Source: an uncultured Pseudovibrio sp.
GTDB lineage: Bacteria; Pseudomonadota; Alphaproteobacteria; Rhizobiales; Stappiaceae
NCBI GenBank assembly: GCA_947496145.1
Contig: CANMBS010000005.1
Coordinates: forward strand, 62,001 to 126,000
Reading direction: 5' to 3'
Length of the DNA: 64,000 nucleotides
The translations under genes and the position numbers were made by a program. Each line of letters opens with the position of its first letter. Position 1 is the first letter of the stretch. Below the pieces are notes generated by a model. That model saw nothing but the letters and a program-made list of their open reading frames with translations. It was not told where the DNA came from and did no database searches. This document shows positions 8,760-16,794 of this stretch, piece by piece.

Positions 8760-9938
8760 ATGTTGAAGACCGTAGAAGCCTTTGATCGTATCGGGGATGA
8801 AAACGCATTCACCGTTCTGGCACGCGCCACAGAGCTCGCACAGCAAGGCCGCGACATCATCAATCTGGGCATCGGTCAACCCGACTTCAAAACCCCTGAG
8901 CACATCGTGGAAGCTGCTGTCAAAGCCCTGCGAGATGGTCACCACGGTTACACGAGCGCAACAGGCATACTGCCCCTTCGCGAAACTATTGTTACCAGCC
9001 TGCACACTGAGACAGGCGCAAACATCTCCCCAGACAATGTCATGGTCGTCCCCGGCGGCAAAGTCACCATGTTCATGGCAATCCTGATGTTTGGCGAGCC
9101 GGGCAAAGAGATCATGTATCCCGACCCCGGCTTTCCTATTTACCGCTCTATGATTGAATTTACAGGCGCAACGCCCATTCCTGTACCAATCCGCGAAGAA
9201 AACGACTTTGCCTTTTCAGCAGATGAAACGCTCAGCCTCATCAACAAACGCACTGCCCTGCTCATTCTCAACTCCCCAGCCAATCCAACCGGTGGAGTAA
9301 CTCCGCGCTCTGAAATTGAGGAGCTGGTCAAAGGCTTGGAGAACCATCCAAATCTGCCGGTTTTGTCCGACGAGATCTACTCCCGCATGACCTATGATGG
9401 CCTTAGGCACACATCGCTGATGGAGTTCGGGCAACTTAAAGACCAACTCATCCTGCTCAACGGCTGGTCCAAAACATGGGCCATGACAGGCTGGCGTATG
9501 GGTTACGCTGTCTGGCCCTCCTCGCTCATCGAAAAGGCAAGAAAACTTGCAGTAAACTGCTGGTCCTGTGTTAACACACCCAGCCAGTATGCAGGCATCG
9601 CGGCGATTGAAGGTCCTCAGGATGGTGTAGATCACATGATGCAGGCATTCGGCAGAAGGCGAAAACTGGTGGTAGATGGCCTCAACGCCCTGCCCGGTAT
9701 CTCATGTAAAACACCTAAAGGCGCGTTCTATGCCTTTCCGAATATCAAAGAGACAGGCTGGCAAGCAAAAGCTCTCGCCTCGGCCCTTCTGGAAGAAGCA
9801 GGCATTGCCCTCATCGGTGGTCCCGACTTCGGCGTTCTGGGTGAAGGCTATTTACGCCTGTCCTATGCCAGCTCACAGGAGAACATCACTCGCGCATTAG
9901 AGAGAATGAGCAACTTCCTAAGCCAGAAGAGCAACTGA
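8760..9938 (+). CDS. Class I/II PLP-dependent aminotransferase, aspartate-aminotransferase-like
   Basis: A 392-residue fold-type I aminotransferase. Visible elements are NLGIGQPDF (35-43), NSPANPTGG at 171-179 (N175 contacts the cofactor), D204 in the LSDEIY segment that pairs with the pyridine nitrogen, the Schiff-base lysine K238 in NGWSKTWAMTGWR, and arginine R246 for phosphate binding. A GGGGAGG ribosome site lies 9 bases before the ATG. The sequence is of the broad aspartate/aromatic group, and its substrate is not evident. It converges with the AprI-like gene with 2 bases between the stops. No operon partner is seen. Confidence 0.9.
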   Translation: MLKTVEAFDRIGDENAFTVLARATELAQQGRDIINLGIGQPDFKTPEHIVEAAVKALRDGHHGYTSATGILPLRETIVTSLHTETGANISPDNVMVVPGGKVTMFMAILMFGEPGKEIMYPDPGFPIYRSMIEFTGATPIPVPIREENDFAFSADETLSLINKRTALLILNSPANPTGGVTPRSEIEELVKGLENHPNLPVLSDEIYSRMTYDGLRHTSLMEFGQLKDQLILLNGWSKTWAMTGWRMGYAVWPSSLIEKARKLAVNCWSCVNTPSQYAGIAAIEGPQDGVDHMMQAFGRRRKLVVDGLNALPGISCKTPKGAFYAFPNIKETGWQAKALASALLEEAGIALIGGPDFGVLGEGYLRLSYASSQENITRALERMSNFLSQKSN

Positions 9939-9940
9939 GG

Positions 9941-10387
9941 TTAACGCTGGGCAGTAACGACAACTGCCTTCTCAATCAACTCGGACAAGCCTGAGGCTTT
10001 GCTGTCATGCCTGACAGGCTGCATAATGAGAAACAGTGAGGATGGACCAACGGAAGTCAGGCCATCCAGCTCATCAAGGTCAAACTGAAGGACAACCTTC
10101 CCCTTTGCGTCAAAGAGAGATAAGCCTTCCTCATAACTCCATTGCCATGCAGTCGCTTTAGAGATCGGCGCATAAAGCCCCTGACAGTTCTGCGTCTCAA
10201 ACGAATTTCCATAACCGCTCGCCGCTGGCTCTGTTCCAAGCTGGACAGAACAAGTCTGGGAAGACAACACATCGGAGATAGACCATTGGCCAGACATCAC
10301 ACTGGCACTTGCCGAGTGCATACTTGCTCCGGCCAAAGCCAGCACTGCACCGCTTAACACAATCGTTTTTTTCAAAATCCCATGCAT
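9941..10387 (-). CDS. AprI/Inh-family metalloprotease inhibitor, secreted
   Basis: A 148-residue protein with a signal peptide (1-28, ending HSASA) followed by a single AprI/Inh beta-barrel domain. Typical features are the start SGQWSISD, two cysteines (in SQTCSV and ETQNCQG) that form the family disulphide, and the QWSYEEGLSLFDAKGKVV strand pair. These inhibitors are periplasmic and protect the cell from its own exported serralysin-type zinc proteases. No such protease or type I secretion gene is in this window. A CtrA-type box lies about 50 bases upstream. Confidence 0.8.
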   Translation of the reverse strand: MHGILKKTIVLSGAVLALAGASMHSASASVMSGQWSISDVLSSQTCSVQLGTEPAASGYGNSFETQNCQGLYAPISKATAWQWSYEEGLSLFDAKGKVVLQFDLDELDGLTSVGPSSLFLIMQPVRHDSKASGLSELIEKAVVVTAQR

Positions 10388-10437
10388 AACAACAGCCTCC
10401 AGGACCTGTTTTATTTTCAGATTCTGACGGAAAACCT

Positions 10438-10453
10438 GTTAACTTAAGGTTAA
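10438..10453 (-). promoter_or_regulatory. CtrA-type box upstream of the AprI-like gene
   Basis: Read on the minus strand this is TTAA-CCTTAAG-TTAAC, a perfect match to the CtrA full site TTAA-N7-TTAAC known from Caulobacter and other alphaproteobacteria. It lies 51 bases before the start codon at 10387, where a promoter would be expected. Regulation by CtrA is inference from the motif alone. The rest of the AT-rich gap to 10686 shows nothing else. Confidence 0.5.
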
Positions 10454-10686
10454 TATTAGCTTAAGAAGAAGATAACAGGCTTAAAAATACAAATCATTCA
10501 TGCATTTAAAGAAAAACAAACTTCTACGTATACTTTCAAAAATAAAAATTATTGCAAATACATACTAGTTATTATTATCAATTGATGCATATCCCATTTG
10601 GAAACCAGCATCGCATTCACAAACCATGCTCCCCTTCGTCTTTTTAGCTAGCGGATAGTCCGCCAACAAAAAGAAGAGGTAAAATA

Positions 10687-11160
10687 ATGCCGATTGAACT
10701 GGTGCAGGCAACAAATCTGAATGCAATTGCAGAACAAGAATACGCAACCGAAAAGAACAAGGTAAAAACGACAACGCTTGACTCTTGTATTGGCGTTTCC
10801 GTGCGAATTGGTGACGAGTTCAGAGTCATTCACCTGGTACTTTTTGCAATTTATAAGCCAGCAAAAGCATCGGATGCCGATCCATTCTTCAACGAAACCG
10901 ACGCACAGGCTGTCTTCAACCTGATGGATCAGTTCCGTCAGGACAAGACGGCTGACAAGTTCGATGAAGTTCTGATCTTCGGTAATGTAGAATTTTGGTC
11001 AGACAGCCAGAGTCAGGGCATTCGTGACGCTTACGCAAAGCTGGTTGAACTGCTGCAAAGCAAAAATACAGAAGGCCATTTCAAAGATGATGACGATGGC
11101 AAAGGTGAGTATTCTCTTGAAATCAAAGATGATGCGCTGAAGGCAACCAATCTCAGCTAA
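10687..11160 (+). CDS. Small protein with a possible CheD/CNF-type cysteine-deamidase fold
   Basis: A 157-residue acidic protein I cannot place in a named family with certainty. Residues 30-50 (TLDSCIGVSVRIGDEFRVIHL) put a Cys at 34 and a His at 49 on adjacent predicted strands, the layout of CheD and CNF1 glutamine deamidases; CNF1 has the same 15-residue spacing. The later order also fits CheD: a helix (about 70-85), a strand with FGN (DEVLIFGNVEFW), a helix (about 110-125), then a hairpin near the end. No signal peptide or chemotaxis neighbour is present. An AGAGGT ribosome site precedes the ATG. The TAA stop lies inside palindromic element A, so the C-terminus may have been trimmed. Confidence 0.5.
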   Translation: MPIELVQATNLNAIAEQEYATEKNKVKTTTLDSCIGVSVRIGDEFRVIHLVLFAIYKPAKASDADPFFNETDAQAVFNLMDQFRQDKTADKFDEVLIFGNVEFWSDSQSQGIRDAYAKLVELLQSKNTEGHFKDDDDGKGEYSLEIKDDALKATNLS

Positions 11161-11261
11161 AGCGTATCTCTGAAAAGTGGACACCGGTTTTCAGATAAAG
11201 ATACGCAAAAACAAAAGCTAAAGCAGATCAAGCGTTTCAGCTTAAACGCGAACTGCTTTAG
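11157..11261. repeat. Palindromic intergenic element A, copy 1 (105 bp)
   Basis: A 105-base element differing at one position from 16916-17020. It begins CTAAAG and ends CTTTAG, and folds as two tandem hairpins: GCGTATCT-CTGAAAA paired with TTTTCAG-AGATACGC, then CTAAAGCAG/CTGCTTTAG enclosing GCGTTT/AAACGC. It starts exactly at the stop of the preceding gene and supplies its TAA. It looks like a non-autonomous palindromic element of the kind known from rhizobial genomes. The remaining gap to 11472 holds no gene I can see. Confidence 0.9.
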
Positions 11262-11472
11262 CCAACAAGCAGAACCATGCAAGTCATAGCAAGAGTAAAA
11301 AATCCAAACATTTTCAGATCTTGAAAGTCTTCATCCCTACCACGCAAACTGACCATTGTGAAACCCCGAACGCAATACTAACCAGAGTGCAGCTAAGCGC
11401 ACTATCGTAAACATAGTGTTTCAATGAGGCCATTTCAGGAATATTCAGCCCGCAGCTTCGGGTCAAAGAGGG

Positions 11473-12537
11473 TTACTCAGGGCTAACACACAGACCACCC
11501 ACAGGGGTCAGTCTCTGTCCCGGAGGTGGTGCGCTCTCTCGCACACAAAGCTTTGGTTCAATTAACACCAACTCATTACTGGGCATTTTGCCATTTAACT
11601 GCGCAAGCATGAGCTCTGCAGCTTTCACGCCAATGGTTCCGGCGCCATTGTCCACAGTGGTCAGCGCAGGTGTCCGGCTTTCAGTTCCATCCGTGTTGTC
11701 ATAACCCACAATCGCAAGCTCCGGCCCCGGCTCCACGCCGAGTCGCCGCACAGCACTCATCACCCCAAGCGCCACAAGATCATTAAAACACACCACAGCG
11801 GTTGGGCGGGGATCCGTTTCAACAAGCTGTTTTGCGATAGTGCGACCATCATCCAGCGTCATCAGCTCAGGAACATCAACCTGCTCATCCGCTTTGATCC
11901 CGGCATCTTCCAGCGCCGTTCGCCAGCCACGGTTACGGTCACGCCCGGCGGAACTGCCGCGCCGGCCACCAACCATAGCGATCCGTTCATGTCCCTGATC
12001 AATCAGATGCTTGGTGATGCGGTAGGACCCAAGAAAATCATCCCCACGCACACAAGAGGCTTCAGCCCCTGCAACATCGCGGCAAACCAGTGTCACCGGA
12101 ATCCCACGCCGAACGATGGAATTAATATCCTGATCAGTCGTGCCAACAGAGGCGCATAAGATAAGCCCGTCTACCCGGTGCTGCAAAAGCGTATCCATAA
12201 AATGCTTTTGCCGATCCACTATATCTCGATGATTACAAATGAGGATCGTCTTATTCTGCTCTGCCAGCGTCTCTTCCAGACCGCGAAACACCTCAGCAAA
12301 ATACGGATTGAGAATATCGTGAACCGCCACACCAATCATATTGGATTGCGAAGTCCGCAAAGAGGCGGCAGAACGATTATAGATATAGCCCACCTCTTCA
12401 GCGTAGGCTTTCACACGCTTGCGCGTTCCCTCAGCAATCAGAGGAGAGTCACGCAAAGCCAAAGAAACTGTAGCCGTCGAAACACCCAGCTTCTCTGCAA
12501 GGTCCCCAAGTCTCAATGGTTTACCGGTGGCGCTCAA
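11473..12537 (-). CDS. LacI-family transcriptional regulator
   Basis: A 354-residue LacI/GalR repressor. The N-terminal helix-turn-helix is LGDLAEKLGVSTATVSLALRD (about 10-30), followed by a hinge helix ending near residue 60 and a periplasmic-binding-fold effector domain (IGVAVHDILNPYFAEVFRGLEE onwards) to about 335. No sugar transport or catabolic gene is adjacent, so its targets are elsewhere or are itself. The ligand is unknown. Confidence 0.92.
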   Translation of the reverse strand: MSATGKPLRLGDLAEKLGVSTATVSLALRDSPLIAEGTRKRVKAYAEEVGYIYNRSAASLRTSQSNMIGVAVHDILNPYFAEVFRGLEETLAEQNKTILICNHRDIVDRQKHFMDTLLQHRVDGLILCASVGTTDQDINSIVRRGIPVTLVCRDVAGAEASCVRGDDFLGSYRITKHLIDQGHERIAMVGGRRGSSAGRDRNRGWRTALEDAGIKADEQVDVPELMTLDDGRTIAKQLVETDPRPTAVVCFNDLVALGVMSAVRRLGVEPGPELAIVGYDNTDGTESRTPALTTVDNGAGTIGVKAAELMLAQLNGKMPSNELVLIEPKLCVRESAPPPGQRLTPVGGLCVSPE

Positions 12538-12615
12538 TGCTAGTTCCTCGCATATTCCGCTAAATCCAGCAGGTATTCTTAGCTCTTATGCGCAGCAATG
12601 ACGAGGAATGGCAAT

Positions 12616-12641
12616 AGTTCTCTCTTCCTACAAAGAGAACT
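12616..12641. promoter_or_regulatory. Inverted repeat between lacI-type and dinB-type genes
   Basis: A perfect 8-base inverted repeat, AGTTCTCT (12616-12623) and AGAGAACT (12634-12641), in the divergent region. It may be an operator for the LacI-type protein, but it is not the usual central-CG LacI palindrome. Confidence 0.25.
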
Positions 12642-12729
12642 CATGACAATTTTTCAGCATTCAAAACCTTACAAAAGCGCGGTAACACGAGAAAATTACT
12701 ACTGATCCCACCGATTCACGAGGCAATCC

Positions 12730-13263
12730 ATGTATTCTGACTTTAAGCTTTTGGCACGCTACAACTCTTGGGTGAACATCCGTCTCTATGAATGTGCAGA
12801 GCAGTTGTCTGATGAACAGCGACGTGAAGATCGTGGAGCTTTCTTCAAGTCAGTCTTTGCAACTTTAAACCATATCGCAGTTGGAGATTTGCTTTGGATG
12901 AGGCAATTCGCAACCCATCCAGCCGCTTTTTCCTCCCTGCAAGGGATTGATAATTATCCAAAACCAACATCCCTTGATTATATTCCCTATACCAGCTGGG
13001 AAGACCTGAAACAGGCCCGCCAGCAACTCGACCAGATACTGGAGAGCTTCGCCTCTGAAATTACCGAGGCCCAGTCACGAGAGCCGTTTACCTACAAGAG
13101 CATAAGAGGTTTTTCATCAACCAGAACATTTGGCTCACTGGTGCTGCACATGTTCAATCACCAAACACATCATCGCGGGCAGGTCAGCACACTCCTCACC
13201 CAGTTCGGTTTGGAAACCCCAGCAATGGACCTGCCGCATATTTGCGAAGAATTAACTGCATGA
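12730..13263 (+). CDS. DinB-family protein
   Basis: A 177-residue four-helix DinB protein. The family's metal-binding histidine triad is present: H48 in LNHIAVGD and two histidines in the MFNHQTHHRGQ segment near residues 140-147. DinB/YfiT proteins bind Zn or Ni and include thiol-dependent S-transferases; the activity here is unknown. A GAGGCAATCC segment before the ATG gives a weak ribosome site. It is transcribed alone and converges with the MarR-type gene. Confidence 0.85.
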   Translation: MYSDFKLLARYNSWVNIRLYECAEQLSDEQRREDRGAFFKSVFATLNHIAVGDLLWMRQFATHPAAFSSLQGIDNYPKPTSLDYIPYTSWEDLKQARQQLDQILESFASEITEAQSREPFTYKSIRGFSSTRTFGSLVLHMFNHQTHHRGQVSTLLTQFGLETPAMDLPHICEELTA

Positions 13264-13271
13264 TCAAACCC

Positions 13272-13310
13272 TGCTGCGGGCCGCAATGCCCGTAGCATCA
13301 GTCCGCAGCA
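13272..13310. terminator. Possible bidirectional hairpin between dinB-type and marR-type genes
   Basis: TGCTGCGG (13272-13279) and CCGCAGCA (13303-13310) form a perfect 8-base inverted repeat between the two convergent genes, overlapping the end of the marR-type gene. No T-run follows, so intrinsic termination would be weak. Confidence 0.35.
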
Positions 13311-13825
13311 ACCAACGCTTCCTTGCTCTCCGCCTTCTGTTCAGAGATTTTCACGTCACTTTCCAGTTCATCTTCCAGATCCGGATCATCCTCAAAGCTG
13401 GCAGAAAGGTTCTTCTCAACCTGCCGCAGCAAACGGCGCAGCTTCTTGCGGTCTTTATCTTCCATACCGGCAAGCGCTTCCTTTTCGAGACGCTTCCATG
13501 CACGGTCCACCTGCATAATGCGCTCGCGCCCGTCTTGGCTAAGGAACACTCTGGCCAAACGCCCGTCTGTTTCAGAAATCCGCCGGAAAACCAGACCCTG
13601 CGCTGTCAGCCGTGTAACCATCTTGGTAACTGTCGGCGGCTGTACGCCCAGCGCCAGCGCCAGCTGGCTCATGGTTTTGCCATCGGTCTCATTCAGAACT
13701 TTCAGAACAGCTTCCTGACCGGGATGTAGCCCAATGCGAGAAAGATGTGCCCCGGAACGGGCACGCTGCGCCTTTGCTGCCTGTGCAAGACGAAAAGTCG
13801 TGCTTTTTTTGAAATTGAAACCCAT
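13298..13825 (-). CDS. MarR-family transcriptional regulator
   Basis: A 175-residue winged-helix regulator. The DNA-binding region MSQLALALGVQPPTVTKMV lies at about 54-72, with the wing after VFRRISETDGR at about 78-90. A long C-terminal extension rich in Glu, Asp and Ser (about 140-175) goes beyond the usual 140-150 residues and may be disordered. The ABC ATPase gene lies upstream on the same strand across a 170-base gap. Ligand and targets are unknown. Confidence 0.88.
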   Translation of the reverse strand: MGFNFKKSTTFRLAQAAKAQRARSGAHLSRIGLHPGQEAVLKVLNETDGKTMSQLALALGVQPPTVTKMVTRLTAQGLVFRRISETDGRLARVFLSQDGRERIMQVDRAWKRLEKEALAGMEDKDRKKLRRLLRQVEKNLSASFEDDPDLEDELESDVKISEQKAESKEALVAAD

Positions 13826-13998
13826 GTCTGGTTAATCCACTGCTCTGTAAATCAATGAAACGCCTTCAAAAGGCATATGCACAGCAGTGATAACCGCCGA
13901 ATATATAAGTCAGATGACAGTTCGACGATTATTTAGTGACCTAATAAGATTTCTTAGGCGCATAAGCTCCAACAGTTTCACTCAGTAAAACTTTGAAG

Positions 13999-14760
13999 TT
14001 ACGCAGAAAGGGCCGGACGCCGTCCCATCGCTTGCTCCAGTGCTTCCACTGCCTCCCGGCAATATCCGGCGTACTGGGCTTGCATACGATACTCCTGCGA
14101 GCGCGGATAGTCAGCATTCAGCGACATCTCATGAATGATACGCCCCGGATGTGCTGCCATCACAACAATCCGTGAAGACAAGAACACACTTTCGTAAACA
14201 GAATGCGTCACAAACACGATGGTCCAGTCATGCGCAGCCTTAAGATCAAGCAGGTCATCATTAAGCTTATTACGGGTGATCTCATCCAGCGCCGCAAACG
14301 GCTCATCCATCAAAAGCAGCTTTGGCTTTGTCACCAGTGCGCGGGCAATAGAAACCCGCATTTTCATGCCGCCAGAAAGCTCAGAAGGCATATGCTGGCG
14401 AAAGCGTGTCAGCCCCACCATCTCTAGCACTTCTTCGACGCGATCCTTCGCATCCCTTCTGGAAACACCCTTCACCTTCAGCGGCCAGTAGACATTCTCA
14501 AAAACGCTGGCCCAGGGCAGCAAGGTCGGCTCCTGAAACACAAAGCCAACTTCTTCGCGGCCACTTCGAATAATCTCGCCGCCCGTTGGCTCTTCCAACC
14601 CTGAAATCAACCGTAAAATGGTTGATTTCCCGCAGCCAGACGGTCCAAGAATACTCAGGAACTCCCCTGCTTTTACATCAAGGTCCAACCCGTCAATGGC
14701 AGTTGTGCCATTCTCAAAGGTCTTCGAAAGCCCCTGAAGGGACAAGAGAGGGGAGTTCAT
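13999..14760 (-). CDS. ABC transporter ATP-binding protein, nitrate/sulfonate/taurine type, orphan
   Basis: A 253-residue ABC ATPase of the SsuB/TauB/NrtD group: Walker A GPSGCGKST near 40, Q-loop in VFQEPTLLPW, signature LSGGM, Walker B LLLMDEPFAALDE, and H-loop in VFVTHSVYESVFLSSRI. I chose the ATG at 14760, preceded by AAGG at a good distance, over an upstream TTG at 14790. No permease or solute-binding protein gene is adjacent on either side, which is unusual because these ATPases normally sit with both. It may serve a transporter encoded elsewhere. Confidence 0.88.
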   Translation of the reverse strand: MNSPLLSLQGLSKTFENGTTAIDGLDLDVKAGEFLSILGPSGCGKSTILRLISGLEEPTGGEIIRSGREEVGFVFQEPTLLPWASVFENVYWPLKVKGVSRRDAKDRVEEVLEMVGLTRFRQHMPSELSGGMKMRVSIARALVTKPKLLLMDEPFAALDEITRNKLNDDLLDLKAAHDWTIVFVTHSVYESVFLSSRIVVMAAHPGRIIHEMSLNADYPRSQEYRMQAQYAGYCREAVEALEQAMGRRPALSA

Positions 14761-14866
14761 CGCCGTACCTTTTGAATTTCGACATTCCAAGCCTAAGCGC
14801 TATAAAATCACCTTATGCATGTCAACCAGTGAAGTCATCTGGCAGCACCTGAATATGCTTCCAAAA

Positions 14867-15727
14867 CTATGGGCAATTCCGAAACTCCGACTTTTTGTGG
14901 TCGGATACAATATCTGCCCCGCAAGTCAGCATCGGAACAGTCGGAAGCGCATAGGAATAAAGTCGGCCCAACCAGTTTTCATCATTCAGAAAAACATCCC
15001 GAAACACACTTGAAAATCTGTTCAGGTACATTTCAGCAGTCGCCACACTATCAATATTCGCAGCTCCAACAAACAAGTTACAACGGGCTTGGGGAGCAAG
15101 GGGACCGGCATCATTCCAGGCATTATTTACACTATCAAGAAGGCCTTGAAACTCTGGAGCACCCGCAAAAACTGTTCTCGCATACAAAGCCGGGTTATTC
15201 ACCAGCCGTGCATCCGCCAGTCTTTCAGTCCCGATTGACGAGAGCGTGGCAGGGCCCGTTGCTCCTCTCAGCTTTTTCAGAGCAGGAAAGTTACTCTGGA
15301 ACACTCTCAGCAACGAGTCATCCCTCTGTGTACTTTGAGCCGCAAAGCAGGAAGCTGACACAACCTCTTCAAGCCTGTCAGCACGCAACCCGGCAGCCTT
15401 AAGATAATCAACGAACTGATTGTGCGCCATTGGGGTGGTGTTGCCGCACCTGCCGTGAGAGGCAACCAGAAGACTTTGAGTATCCCGAAACTCATTAGTC
15501 CCGGCAACGCGAACAACATCACCGTTATCCTTCAGATAGAAGATGTTCTCGTACTTCTTAACGCCATTTGTTCTGGCCCATTCCAAAACCGAAGGAACAT
15601 ATACGCCCTGACAAAAACTACTGGTGATCACCACAAAATTGCTCGCATTCGCCTGCCCCGCTATCAACCCGGCGAGTGATAAGGCAATGCCGCCAAACAA
15701 GCTGTTTCGCATTTTTTTAGAAAACAT
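14867..15727 (-). CDS. Secreted caspase-like (clan CD) cysteine-peptidase candidate
   Basis: A 286-residue protein with a signal peptide (1-28, MFSKKMRNSLFG to AGQANA). I do not recognise an exact family. SLLVASHGRCGN gives H91-G92 and EVVSASCFAAQ gives C127. A His-Gly after a hydrophobic strand and, about 36 residues on, a Cys after another strand is the arrangement of clan CD peptidases (caspases, gingipains, the C80 toxin self-cleavage domain). The region after C127 (RGATGPATLSSIG) could build the rest of the site. The chosen ATG at 15727 has AGAAGGAG about 10 bases upstream; longer in-frame starts lack this. Activity is unproven. Confidence 0.55.
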   Translation of the reverse strand: MFSKKMRNSLFGGIALSLAGLIAGQANASNFVVITSSFCQGVYVPSVLEWARTNGVKKYENIFYLKDNGDVVRVAGTNEFRDTQSLLVASHGRCGNTTPMAHNQFVDYLKAAGLRADRLEEVVSASCFAAQSTQRDDSLLRVFQSNFPALKKLRGATGPATLSSIGTERLADARLVNNPALYARTVFAGAPEFQGLLDSVNNAWNDAGPLAPQARCNLFVGAANIDSVATAEMYLNRFSSVFRDVFLNDENWLGRLYSYALPTVPMLTCGADIVSDHKKSEFRNCP

Positions 15728-15933
15728 AGTTGGCTTCTCCTTCTTATTATTTGCCATCAGGAAAGACGGAAAAACCAAGATGTCGTGAGCAATCAGCACT
15801 TATAGAGAGAAGCAAAGTAAACACTCTCCTCCCTCCATCCTCTGAAAAACCAGAGGAGCACACACCTCCCCCGATGACGCCCGCCTCACAACACGCTACT
15901 CTGCACATAAGACAACAAGGACCGGACAAAAGC

Positions 15934-16737
15934 ATGAGCGCCCTGCCCCGCCGCCACTGGCATGAGATGACAACAACCGACTTCTCTGAAAGCGACACCC
16001 GCGACTGGATCGCAGTACTGCCAATCGCGGCAATTGAGCAGCATGGCCCTCACCTGCCGGTTTACACCGACACCTGCATCGCAGAAGGACAGGTCACCCG
16101 AACAATCGAGCTGCTTCCAGATGACCTCCCAGTCACCTTTTTACCCGTTCAGGCTGTCGGCAAGTCAGATGAGCATTTCTCTTTCCCCGGGACACTGAGC
16201 CTCACATGGGAAACCGCCATTAAAGCATGGATCGAGATCGGAACATGTGTCGCCCGTGCAGGCATTCGGAAACTCGTGCTCGCAAATGCACACGGCGGCA
16301 ACTCTCCACTGATGGATATCATTACCCGCGAGCTACGCCTGAGACACAACATGCTTGCAGTGGAATCCAGCTGGCTCCGTTTTGGGCAGCCCGACCACCT
16401 CTATGCCAGTGAGGAATTGAGCTACGGCATCCATGGCGGAGATATCGAAACCTCCATCATGCTCGCGCTCCGACCAGACCTTGTGCGTATGGATAAGGCA
16501 ACAGACTTCACCTCAAAGCAAACAGACCATATCCAAAACGACGCTTACCTGCGCGCCCACGGTCGCCATCAGTACGGCTGGATGAGCGAGGACCTTAACA
16601 AGACAGGCGCACTTGGCAATGCCGCACAGGCAACGGCACAAAAGGGAGAAGCTTCGCTCACACACGCTTCCTCCCGGTTCATAGATCTCTTAAGAGATAT
16701 TCACCGGTTCGATGTGAGCACTTTCGGCACACCATAA
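15934..16737 (+). CDS. Creatininase-family amidohydrolase
   Basis: A 267-residue member of the creatininase family (creatinine, formamide and mycofactocin-type hydrolases). The metal ligands align with creatininase: E35 and H37 in AAIEQHGPH, D46 in VYTDT, H120 in LANAHGGNS, and the glutamate in HGGDIETS. The family cuts cyclic or linear amides using two divalent metals in the cytoplasm. I used the ATG at 15934; the frame is open further upstream (ATGs at 15874 and 15730), but those starts lack a ribosome site, and the longest overlaps the divergent gene. The substrate is unknown, and no creatine or riboflavin-precursor genes are adjacent. Confidence 0.85.
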   Translation: MSALPRRHWHEMTTTDFSESDTRDWIAVLPIAAIEQHGPHLPVYTDTCIAEGQVTRTIELLPDDLPVTFLPVQAVGKSDEHFSFPGTLSLTWETAIKAWIEIGTCVARAGIRKLVLANAHGGNSPLMDIITRELRLRHNMLAVESSWLRFGQPDHLYASEELSYGIHGGDIETSIMLALRPDLVRMDKATDFTSKQTDHIQNDAYLRAHGRHQYGWMSEDLNKTGALGNAAQATAQKGEASLTHASSRFIDLLRDIHRFDVSTFGTP

Positions 16738-16794
16738 ACATTAAATACCTATATTTTTCAATGATGTAGCAGCAACTAAAAGCCAAGATTGATC

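Noticed and set aside
15730-15933. Upstream extension of the creatininase-family frame
   Set aside because: It overlaps the divergent gene's promoter and has no motif; the family start fits the ATG at 15934.
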